Below are positions 1 to 5,464 of a DNA stretch of 12,674 nt, piece by piece. The position numbers and the translations under genes were made by a program. Under the pieces are notes generated by a model that saw nothing but the letters and a program-made list of their open reading frames with translations, searched no databases and was not told the DNA's origin. The stretch is from Actinomycetes bacterium (lineage in GTDB: Bacteria > Actinomycetota > Thermoleophilia > Gaiellales > Gaiellaceae): NCBI GenBank assembly GCA_025350775.1, contig JANXXF010000324.1, positions 1 through 12,674 on the forward strand, in the 5' to 3' direction. Positions within the stretch are counted from its first letter, which is position 1; every line of letters starts with the position of its first letter.

Positions 1-1
1 G

Positions 2-1054
2 TCCATCTACCCGATGTACGATTTCGCCCACGGCCAGTCGGACGCGATCGAGGGCATCACGCACTCGCTCTGCAGTCTGGAATTCGAGATCCACCGGCCC
101 CTCTACGACTGGCTCATCGACAACCTGCCGGTGCCTTCGAAGCCCCGCCAGATCGAGTTCGCGCGGCTCAACATCACCTACACGGTCCTCTCCAAGCGCG
201 TCCTGCTGCGCCTCGTCAACGAGGGCCACGTGCGCGGCTGGGACGACCCGCGCATGCCCACGGTCAGCGCCCTGCGCCGGCGCGGCTTCCCGGCCGAGGG
301 CGTGCGCAACTTTCTCGATGCGGTCGGCGTGGGGGGCAAGGGGCAGACCGCCGTCGAGGTCGAGATGCTCGACCACGCAGTGCGCGACGTGCTGAACCGC
401 AGCGCGCAGCGGCGCTTCGCCGTCCTACGTCCGCTGAAGCTCGTGATCGAGAACTACCCCGAGGGGCAGGTCGAGGAGCTCGACGCTGTCAACAACCCGG
501 AGGATCTCGCTGCCGGCACGCGCAGGCTGCCCTTCTCGCGCGAGCTGCTGATCGAGCGCGACGACTTCATGGAGGAGCCGCCGAGCAAGTTCTTCCGTCT
601 CGCCCCGGGCCGCGAGGTGCGCCTGCGCTACGCGTACTTCGTCACCTGCACCGGGGTCGTGAAGGACGAGAGCGGCGAGATCGTCGAGCTGCGCTGCACC
701 TACGACCCGGAGACGCGCGGCGGCGACGCCCCGGACGGCCGCAAGCCCAAGGGGACGCTGCACTGGCTGTCGGCCGAGCACGCCGTGCCCGCCGAGGTGC
801 GCCTCTACGAGCGCCTCTTCTCCCGTCCCGACCCGGGCGCCGACGGCGACCCCGTCGACGACCTCAACCCCGCCTCGGAGCAGGTGCTCGACGCCTGCCT
901 GGTCGAGCCGGGCCTGGCGGAGCTGCCGGTGGGCGAGACGGTGCAGTTCGAGCGGCTCGGCTACTTCTGCCCGGATCCCGACTCGGCGCCGGGGCGGCTC
1001 GTCTTCAACCGCACGCTCGGCCTCAAGGACAGCTGGGCGAAGGCCCAGCGGTAG
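2..1054 (+). CDS. glnS: Glutaminyl-tRNA synthetase, C-terminal two thirds (5' end outside window)
   Basis: Class I aminoacyl-tRNA synthetase that charges tRNA-Gln with glutamine in the cytoplasm. The frame is open from base 2, so the N-terminal HIGH part lies upstream of the window; about 350 residues are visible. Family landmarks are the segment YPMYDFAHGQSDAIEGITHS at the very start, then RPRQIEFARLNITYT running into VLSKR (about nt 185-200), which is the GlnRS form of the KMSKS ATP-binding loop. DDPRMPT and the helical stem-contact region follow. From about nt 420 the two beta-barrel anticodon-binding domains run to the end (FFRLAPGREVRLRYAY..., then LGYFCPDPDS...LVFNRTLGLKDSWAK), so the C-terminus is complete. 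Many actinobacteria make Gln-tRNA indirectly with GatCAB, so a direct enzyme is worth noting; that is family knowledge, not something seen here. Identification is near certain. Confidence 0.97.
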   Translation, partial: SIYPMYDFAHGQSDAIEGITHSLCSLEFEIHRPLYDWLIDNLPVPSKPRQIEFARLNITYTVLSKRVLLRLVNEGHVRGWDDPRMPTVSALRRRGFPAEGVRNFLDAVGVGGKGQTAVEVEMLDHAVRDVLNRSAQRRFAVLRPLKLVIENYPEGQVEELDAVNNPEDLAAGTRRLPFSRELLIERDDFMEEPPSKFFRLAPGREVRLRYAYFVTCTGVVKDESGEIVELRCTYDPETRGGDAPDGRKPKGTLHWLSAEHAVPAEVRLYERLFSRPDPGADGDPVDDLNPASEQVLDACLVEPGLAELPVGETVQFERLGYFCPDPDSAPGRLVFNRTLGLKDSWAKAQR

Positions 1055-1071
1055 GGGCCGGCCGCCTGGGC
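1043..1071 (+). terminator. Candidate hairpin terminator after glnS
   Basis: GCCCAG (1043-1048) is the exact reverse complement of CTGGGC (1066-1071). With one bulged base the stem extends by CGG/CCG. The stem encloses the glnS stop codon. No T-run follows, so it would be a U-tract-less terminator as often described in high-GC actinobacteria, or simply GC-rich noise. It ends one base before the -35 box of the next gene. Confidence 0.3.
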
Positions 1072-1100
1072 TTGACGCGCAACCACTCCGACGCTACCTT
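1072..1100 (+). promoter_or_regulatory. Sigma70-type promoter of the AbrB/PIN module, probably leaderless
   Basis: TTGACG (1072-1077, five of six to the -35 consensus), an exact 17-bp spacer, then TACCTT (1095-1100), which keeps the key T1, A2 and T6 of a -10 box. The expected transcription start, 6-8 nt downstream, falls at 1107-1109, on the ATG at 1109. No Shine-Dalgarno sequence lies between. The best-formed promoter in the window. Confidence 0.65.
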
Positions 1101-1108
1101 TACTTCCA

Positions 1109-1354
1109 ATGAAGAAAGTAAGGGATCGGCGGAGGGGCTTCACCCGTATCAGCGCCAAGCATCAGGCAACCATCCCGGTGCAAGCGCTGCGGGAGGCCGG
1201 CCTTCAGGCAGGCGATGAAGTGCGAGTCGTGGCAGACGGACGAGGCCGTCTCGTACTCGAGTCGGACGCCAACATCGTCGAGCGCCATGCCGGCAGTCTC
1301 CCGGGTGTGTACGTACCCGGCGAGCTCGACAAGCTTCGCGACGAGTGGCGCTAG
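1109..1354 (+). CDS. AbrB/MazE/SpoVT-family antitoxin
   Basis: Small 81-residue DNA-binding protein of the swapped-hairpin AbrB fold. The diagnostic stretch is ISAKHQATIPVQALREAGL followed by QAGDEVRVV (residues 14-41), the usual 'sxkgqvtIPkevReaLglkpGDev' pattern. The strongly basic N-terminus (KKVRDRRR) fits DNA contact. The C-terminal tail (about 55-81, GVYVPGELDKLRDEWR) has the amphipathic look of the segment that antitoxins of this class use to cover their PIN toxin. By family knowledge it would neutralise the toxin and repress its own promoter. The 3' end overlaps the following PIN reading frame by 10 nt, typical of co-translated pairs. The ATG at 1109 was chosen because it sits at the predicted transcription start of the TTGACG/TACCTT promoter. 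The antitoxin is intact although its partner is frameshifted. Confidence 0.88.
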   Translation: MKKVRDRRRGFTRISAKHQATIPVQALREAGLQAGDEVRVVADGRGRLVLESDANIVERHAGSLPGVYVPGELDKLRDEWR

Positions 1355-1741
1355 TCGTCCTCGACGCCTCGGTCGTCATCGGGTTCCTCGACCCGGGCGA
1401 CGCACTGCATCGGCTCCGTCGCCGCTGTGACCAGGTATCAACGCGACGACCTCGTGATCCCCGCCTCCGTCTACGCCGAGATCCTCGTCGCCCCCTACCG
1501 CGCCGGTGCGAAGGCCGTCGCCGAGGTCGACGCCTTCCTCGCCGATCTCGGCGTCAAGGTCGAGCCGATCAACGCCGCGGTGGCCCGTGGGGCAGCGCTC
1601 CTTCGCAGCAAGCGCACGGCCCTTCGCCTGCCCGACGCCCTGGTGATCGCCTTTGCTGACGAGGTCGGCGCAGAAGTCCTGCTCAGCGGGGACGAGTCAT
1701 GGGCGAAGATCAGCGCCCGGGTTTCCGTCGTGCGCGCCTGA
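1345..1741 (+). pseudogene. PIN-domain (VapC-like) toxin, interrupted by a frameshift
   Basis: PIN-domain ribonuclease, normally the toxin partner of the upstream AbrB protein; such toxins cleave tRNA, rRNA or mRNA with Mg2+. The frame opening at GTG 1345 gives the classical N-terminus ALVVLDASVVIGFLDPGDALH with the first catalytic Asp (LDAS), then loses homology. The rest of the domain is in the +1 frame: (C)IGSVAAVTRYQRDDLVIP, then YAEILVAP (catalytic Glu), RLPDALVIAFA (catalytic Asp) and LLSGDESWAK (fourth acidic site), ending at TGA 1739-1741. The break lies around 1405-1425; removing one base near 1411 joins DALH to GSVAAV with spacing normal for the family. Every other part looks conserved, so this is either a recent inactivating mutation or a sequencing or assembly error. 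A GTG at 1427 could start a fragment, but it would lack the first catalytic Asp. The stop is 1 nt from the convergent ABC-F stop. Confidence 0.8.
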
Positions 1742-1742
1742 C

Positions 1743-3425
1743 TCAGGCCGCGATGACCGCCTTGCCTGCGCCTGCGCCCGCGCCCGCGCGCCCCGTCCGC
1801 GTGCCTTCCTCGCTGGCCCTGACGTAGTCGGCCCAGCCGCCGTCGTAGCTGACGATCCGCCCGTCCTCGATCGCCAGCGTGCGCTCGGCGACGGCGTCGA
1901 GCAGCGCCCGGTCGTGCGAGACGATCAGCACCGTGCCGGGGAACGCCTCGAGGGCCTGCTCGAGCGCCTCGCGGCTCTCCACGTCGAGGTGGTTCGTCGG
2001 CTCGTCGACGACGAGCAGGTTGGCGCCCGAGGCGACGAGGATCGCCAGCGCGAGGCGCCGGCGCTCGCCGCCCGAGAGGACGGCGATCTTCTTGGCGTGC
2101 GCGTCGGCGCCGGTGAAGAGGAAGCGGCCGAGCAGCGCCTGCCCCTGCCCCTGCGACAGCTTCGTGCCATCGACGACGGCCTCCAGCGCGGTCATCTCCT
2201 CGTCTAGCTCGGCCTCGTGCTGCGAGAAGTAGGCAGGCACGACGGCGGGGCCGAAGGTCAGCTCGCCGGCGGCGGGCTTGCGGTTGCCCATGAGGGTCTC
2301 CAGCAGCGTCGTCTTGCCCGAGCCGTTCGGGCCGACCAGGGCGACGTGCTCGCCATTCTCCAGCACGAACTCGCCGCCGTCGATCAGGGTGCGCTCGCCG
2401 ATCGAGACCTCCAGGCCCTCCACCTCCAGCACGATCCGGCCGCAGCGCGGCGGGTCGAGGAACTCGAAGCCGAGCGTCTTGCGGCGCGCGTTGAGCTTCT
2501 TGATCTCGGCCTCGGCGCCCTCCTTCAGCTCCTGCAGGCGCTCCGACTGCTTCAGCTTGGACTGCGCCTGCGTCGCCTTCGAGGCCTTCGCGCCGAAGCG
2601 CGCGTGGAAGCGCTCGAGCCGCTCGATGTCGGCGCTGGCGCGCTCGGCGAAGCGCTCGGCGCCGGCGATGCGGGCGGCCTTCTCGATGCGCCACTTGCTC
2701 CACGGCCCGGCGAAGTAGGTCGAGCGGCCGCCGCCGATCTCCAGCACGGCGTTCGTCACCGCCTCCAGGAACCAGCGATCGTGCGCCACCAGGATCACGG
2801 CAGCGTCGATCGACTTGATCTCGTTCTCGAGCCATTCGAGCGTGGCCAGGTCGAGGTGGTTGGTCGGCTCGTCCAGTAGCAGCAGGTCGGGCTTGGCGGC
2901 CAGCGCGCGGGCCAGCGAGGCGCGGGTCAGCTCGCCACCGCTGAAGGTGGAGAGGTCGCGCCCGAACTGCTCCTCGACGAAGCCGAGGCCGCGCAGCACC
3001 GAGGCGGCGTACTCGCGCCAGGTGTAGCCGCCGGCATGCTCGTGGGCGTGCTGTGCGTCGGCATACGCGTTGAGCGTGGCGTCGTCGTACTGGCCGGCGG
3101 CCATCGCCTGCTCGAGGCGGCGCAGCTCCGTCTCGGCGGCGACGAGCTCGGTGGCGCCCGAGACGACGTAGTCCTCGAGCGAGATGCCCCGCTCGCGCGG
3201 CGGCCGCTGGTCGTGCAGCACGATGCGGCTGCCCTTGGCGATCGCCAGGTCGCCGCCGTCGACGCCGAGCTGGCCGGCGAGCGTGCGCAGCATCGTCGTC
3301 TTGCCGGAGCCGTTCGGGCCCGAGAGGGCGATGCGGTCGCGGCGCGCAGCCTTGAACGAGACGCCATCGAACAGCACGGTGCCGCCGATTTCCTTGCGCA
3401 GCTTGGAGGCGATGAGGACGGCCAT
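1743..3425 (-). CDS. ABC-F family ATPase (ribosome-associated, duplicated ATP-binding cassettes)
   Basis: Soluble 560-residue protein with two ABC cassettes and no membrane segments, the layout of ABC-F factors (EttA, Uup, ARE types) that bind the ribosomal E site and modulate translation or protect from antibiotics. First cassette: Walker A GPNGSGKTT (36-44), signature FSGGE (about 160), Walker B/D-loop DEPTNHLD (about 183-190). A charged linker (AERFAERASADIERLERF...SKLKQSERLQ, about 250-310) is the P-site-tRNA interaction motif region. Second cassette: GPNGSGKTT (about 364), LSGGE (about 447), DEPTNHLD (about 471). The C-terminus ends in a low-complexity Ala-Gly repeat. The start ATG at 3425 gives MAVLIASKL directly before the first cassette, with GGAG 10 nt upstream. 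The frame stays open upstream to GTG 3614 (63 codons), but that extension is Pro/Arg/Ala-rich and unlike the family. Subfamily and any resistance role cannot be decided here. Confidence 0.93.
   Translation of the reverse strand: MAVLIASKLRKEIGGTVLFDGVSFKAARRDRIALSGPNGSGKTTMLRTLAGQLGVDGGDLAIAKGSRIVLHDQRPPRERGISLEDYVVSGATELVAAETELRRLEQAMAAGQYDDATLNAYADAQHAHEHAGGYTWREYAASVLRGLGFVEEQFGRDLSTFSGGELTRASLARALAAKPDLLLLDEPTNHLDLATLEWLENEIKSIDAAVILVAHDRWFLEAVTNAVLEIGGGRSTYFAGPWSKWRIEKAARIAGAERFAERASADIERLERFHARFGAKASKATQAQSKLKQSERLQELKEGAEAEIKKLNARRKTLGFEFLDPPRCGRIVLEVEGLEVSIGERTLIDGGEFVLENGEHVALVGPNGSGKTTLLETLMGNRKPAAGELTFGPAVVPAYFSQHEAELDEEMTALEAVVDGTKLSQGQGQALLGRFLFTGADAHAKKIAVLSGGERRRLALAILVASGANLLVVDEPTNHLDVESREALEQALEAFPGTVLIVSHDRALLDAVAERTLAIEDGRIVSYDGGWADYVRASEEGTRTGRAGAGAGAGKAVIAA
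1764..1787. repeat. Four 6-bp tandem units in the 3' end of the ABC-F gene
   Basis: GCCTGC twice, then GCCCGC twice. On the coding strand they encode alternating Ala-Gly just before the last residues (KAVIAA). A slippage-prone short repeat that probably gives a flexible tail of variable length. Confidence 0.7.
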
Positions 3426-3642
3426 TAGGAGCGGGCTCCGGTGGCGCGCCGGGGCGCGCGCGTGGGGGCGGGCTGGAGGAGAGGCAAGGGGGTTCCTGTC
3501 GATCGAAGGGGCAGCGGTACGAAACAACCCGCTCGCTAGAGCTTCGGTCGCGCGTGTGAACGGTAGCGGCAGTGGGATGGGTGGGATCTCCGTTGTCGCA
3601 ATTTCGTTTTCCACAATATGAAATAACTGCTACGCTGACCGC
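3426..3642. other. Divergent intergenic region between ABC-F and the winged-helix operon
   Basis: 217 bp separating two divergent genes. The half next to the ABC-F gene is GC-rich, with no convincing promoter on the minus strand; a TACCGT at 3565-3560 is the only -10-like hexamer noted and has no matching -35. The half next to 3643 is markedly AT-rich for this window (3600-3630) and carries the promoter and palindrome listed separately. The minus-strand frame in line with the ABC-F gene is open to GTG 3614, but I see no separate leader peptide. Confidence 0.5.
3601..3636 (+). promoter_or_regulatory. AT-rich promoter with inverted-repeat candidate operator
   Basis: TACGCT (3631-3636) is followed by 6 nt and then the ATG at 3643, so the transcript would begin at or near the start codon. 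TTTCCA (3608-3613) is the -35 candidate at 17 bp spacing (four of six). An alternative pairing is TTGTCG (3593-3598) with TATGAA (3617-3622). The spacer holds nested inverted repeats: ATTTC (3601-3605) with GAAAT (3620-3624), and TTTC (3608-3611) with GAAA (3620-3623). An AT island in such GC-rich DNA, lying over the -35 and spacer, is where an autorepressor would be expected to bind; the winged-helix product of the next gene is the obvious candidate. No Shine-Dalgarno is present. Confidence 0.5.
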
Positions 3643-4158
3643 ATGCTCCGCGGCCAGGACATCCTCGTGCTCGTGGGTCTGATGGGGAGGCCGGTGGGTG
3701 CGACGACCCAGCAGGTCGCCGACGGGGTGGGCCTCGATCTCGCGGCCGTCCATCGGGCGTTTGCCCGCCTCCGGGCGTCGCAGCTGATCCTCGCCGACAG
3801 GCGGGTACAGGCCGTTCATGCCGAGGAGTTCCTCGTGCACGGGCTCCGCTACGTGTTCCCGCCCGAGTACCGCGGCGAGTCACGCGGGGTGCCGACCGCC
3901 TGGGCCGTGTCACCGCTGCGGGAGCGGCTTGCAGGCGGCGAGTCGCTGCCGCCGGTCTGGCCTCATCCGCAGGGCATGGTCCGCGGGATCGCAGTCGAGC
4001 CCTTGCACAAGGCGGTGCCCGGCGCAGCGCTCGCTGACCCGTCCCTGCACGAGCGTCTGGCGCTGGTCGACGCGCTGCGGCTCGGCGACGCGCGGCAGCG
4101 GCGCGAGGCACGCGAGTTGCTGCTCCCGCTGCTCGCGTCGGCCGAGGGTGCTTCGTGA
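3643..4158 (+). CDS. Winged-helix DNA-binding protein, putative antitoxin/repressor of the nucleotidyltransferase
   Basis: A 171-residue protein. Residues 1-55 form a helix-turn-helix of MarR/GntR flavour: LRGQDILVLVGLMGR, then TTQQVADGVGLDLAAVHRAF as helices 2-3 with the recognition helix at about 30-44, and the wing near SQLILADRRVQAV. The remainder (EEFLVHGLRYVFPPEY, SRGVPTAWA, PPVWPHPQG, GIAVEPLHKAVPGAAL, HERLALVDALRLG) is a conserved C-terminal region I associate from memory with wHTH proteins encoded next to nucleotidyltransferase genes; I know no established function for it. The stop overlaps the GTG start of the nucleotidyltransferase by 4 nt (GTGA), indicating coupling and fixed stoichiometry. 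By analogy with AbiEi/AbiEii it may be the antitoxin and autoregulator; this is inferred from context. There are no transmembrane segments. Confidence 0.78.
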   Translation: MLRGQDILVLVGLMGRPVGATTQQVADGVGLDLAAVHRAFARLRASQLILADRRVQAVHAEEFLVHGLRYVFPPEYRGESRGVPTAWAVSPLRERLAGGESLPPVWPHPQGMVRGIAVEPLHKAVPGAALADPSLHERLALVDALRLGDARQRREARELLLPLLASAEGAS

Positions 4159-4838
4159 GCACCGAGCTGATCGAGGCGGTGGCCGCGGCGCTCGGCCCGT
4201 TGCTGCCGGAGGTCGCGTTCCTCGGCGGAGCGAGCATCCAGCTCTGGCTCACCGATGTCGCAGCGCCACCGCCTCGGGCGACCATCGATGTCGACGTCGT
4301 CGTCGAAGTCTCCGGCTACGGGGAGTACGCAGCCCTCGGCGCGCGGCTGCGCGAGCGGGGTTTCGCCGAGGACGCAACGAGCGGCGTGATCTGCCGCTGG
4401 AGGCACAGCACCGGGCTGATTCTCGATGTCATGCCGACGGACGCGAGGATTCTCGGGTTCGCAAACCGGTGGTACCCGGCTGCGCTGAAGGCGGTGGTCG
4501 CGAAGACGCTGCCGGGCGGCACAGTCGTCCGTGCGATCGCGCCCGCCTATCTCATCGCCACCAAGATCGAGGCGTTCCGCGACCGGGGCCGCGGCGACTT
4601 CCTGGCAAGTGCCGACTTCGAGGACATCGTGCGGCTGATCGACGGGCGAGAGGAACTCGTGGAAGAGATCGAGGTCATTCGGGTCGAGGCGCGGGCATTT
4701 GTGGTCACGAGCCTTGCCGAGATGCGACGCGACGCGATGTTCGAGTACGGCGTCGCCGGAGCGCTGCTCCCTGACGCGGCGAGCCAGGCGCGCTTGCCGC
4801 TGGTGATGGAGCGGATCGAGCGGATCGCCTGCGCATAG
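4155..4838 (+). CDS. AbiEii/MenT-like nucleotidyltransferase, putative toxin
   Basis: A 227-residue protein of the DNA polymerase beta-like nucleotidyltransferase superfamily. Active-site elements in order: GGAS (24-27, the GG/GS phosphate-binding turn) and TIDVDVVV with D45 and D47 as metal ligands. The third acidic residue is D91 (LILDVMPTD). IATKIEAFRDRGRGDF supplies K137, and SADFEDIVRLID (153-163) the C-terminal acidic pair. This matches the AbiEii/MenT pattern, whose characterised members transfer nucleotides to tRNA or other targets and block growth. All catalytic positions appear intact, so the protein is predicted active. The start is GTG at 4155, with GAGGG 6 nt upstream (4144-4148) and a GTGA overlap with the winged-helix gene. 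A non-toxin role, such as a DUF-type tRNA or aminoglycoside nucleotidyltransferase, cannot be excluded. Substrate unknown. Confidence 0.82.
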   Translation: MSTELIEAVAAALGPLLPEVAFLGGASIQLWLTDVAAPPPRATIDVDVVVEVSGYGEYAALGARLRERGFAEDATSGVICRWRHSTGLILDVMPTDARILGFANRWYPAALKAVVAKTLPGGTVVRAIAPAYLIATKIEAFRDRGRGDFLASADFEDIVRLIDGREELVEEIEVIRVEARAFVVTSLAEMRRDAMFEYGVAGALLPDAASQARLPLVMERIERIACA

Positions 4839-4920
4839 CTCGCATCGGCACAACTCCTCCGTGCGTGTCGCCGCCGTGGTGGCCGACGAGTCGCAGAATC
4901 TGGGCGAGCAGGCGATCTGG

Positions 4921-5030
4921 TGTGCCCCCGGTTCCGTGGGTTCCGATTTCTAGAATCAGGCGGCCTCGACGAGTGATTCGGGAGGTCGCTGATGGGACGC
5001 AAGGGGTATCCGCCGGAGTTCCGCCGTCGG
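4921..5030 (+). mobile_element. Left-end remnant of an IS3-family insertion sequence
   Basis: The stretch contains the start of an IS3-type OrfA (from 4992), with a strong Shine-Dalgarno GGGAGG (4980-4985) 6 nt before ATG. About 70 bp upstream is a segment beginning TGTGCCCCCGG (4921), consistent with the TG-start of IS3-family terminal repeats. A perfect 8-bp palindrome TTCTAGAA lies at 4948-4955. The left boundary at 4921 is an estimate. No right end, orfB or second inverted repeat occurs in the window; the element is cut off at about 5030, immediately before the 3' end of the VOC gene. Confidence 0.6.
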
Positions 5031-5060
5031 GAGCCCTCGCCGCCGCGCGCCGCAAGCTAG
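4992..5060 (+). pseudogene. IS3-family transposase OrfA, N-terminal fragment only
   Basis: The frame reads MGRKGYPPEFRRR, essentially the canonical first 13 residues of actinobacterial IS3-family OrfA (M-x-RKGYPPEFRRR-VLDL). Homology stops abruptly after codon 13 (5030); the frame continues with unrelated residues EPSPPRAAS to a chance TAG at 5058-5060. OrfA would normally be about 90-110 residues with a helix-turn-helix. A dead fragment, evidence of a past insertion followed by deletion. Confidence 0.72.
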
Positions 5061-5464
5061 CTGCCGGGCTGGATGAACTGGTACATCACGCCGTCGGTCG
5101 TCTCCGGGCGCGTGAAGTAGAACGACATGCCCGCGGCCGCGAGGGGCTGCTCGGTCGTGAACTCGACGCCCTTCGCCCGCAGCGCGGTGGCCGCGGCTGC
5201 CAGGTCGTCGACCTCGACGGCGATGTGCTCGATGCGGGCGGCGCTGTCGCCGAGGCGAGTCCGCCGGGCCTCCGGCTCGGACACCTCGATCAGCTCGATC
5301 TCGGCGTTGCCCCAGGGCAGGAAGGCCGCCTTCAGGCCGCCACGCTCGGGGATGTCGAGCGTCTGCGTCACCTCGAGGCCGACGGTGTCGGTGAGGAACG
5401 AGACCGCGGCGCCGAGGTTGTCGACGACGATGCCGATGTGGTGGATGCGCTTGCCGATCGCCAT
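5057..5464 (-). CDS. VOC (glyoxalase/methylmalonyl-CoA epimerase-like) protein
   Basis: A 135-residue protein with two beta-alpha-beta-beta-beta modules of the vicinal oxygen chelate superfamily. Module 1 runs from HHIGIVVDNLGAAVSFLTDTVGL (8-30) to AFLPWGNAEIELIEV (47-61). Module 2 runs from ARIEHIAVEVDDLAAAATALRAKG (76-99) to DGVMYQFIQPG (124-134). The pattern is closest to methylmalonyl-CoA epimerase, whose ligands would map to H9, E57, H80 and a final Glu. Here the last position is Gln (Q129 in MYQF), so metal binding or catalysis may differ and the epimerase name should not be assumed. The start ATG at 5464 shares 1 nt with the stop of the ketopantoate-reductase-like gene and has GGGAG 7 nt upstream, so the two are co-translated. 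Its 3' end abuts the IS3 remnant. Confidence 0.85.
   Translation of the reverse strand: MAIGKRIHHIGIVVDNLGAAVSFLTDTVGLEVTQTLDIPERGGLKAAFLPWGNAEIELIEVSEPEARRTRLGDSAARIEHIAVEVDDLAAAATALRAKGVEFTTEQPLAAAGMSFYFTRPETTDGVMYQFIQPGS

Noticed and set aside
1400..1430. Programmed ribosomal frameshift in the PIN toxin
   Set aside because: No slippery heptamer and no downstream pseudoknot is evident at the join; PIN toxins are not known to use recoding. Mutation or an assembly indel is simpler.
1495..3840. Very long minus-strand open frame overlapping the ABC-F gene in another frame
   Set aside because: Its translation is Arg/Ala/Gly-rich low complexity with no motifs, a shadow of the high-GC ABC-F gene, which itself shows duplicated Walker and signature motifs.
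4839..4920. A tRNA or small RNA gene after the nucleotidyltransferase
   Set aside because: No cloverleaf elements (GTTC-type T-loop with matching acceptor arms) were found; this is plain spacer leading into the IS remnant.
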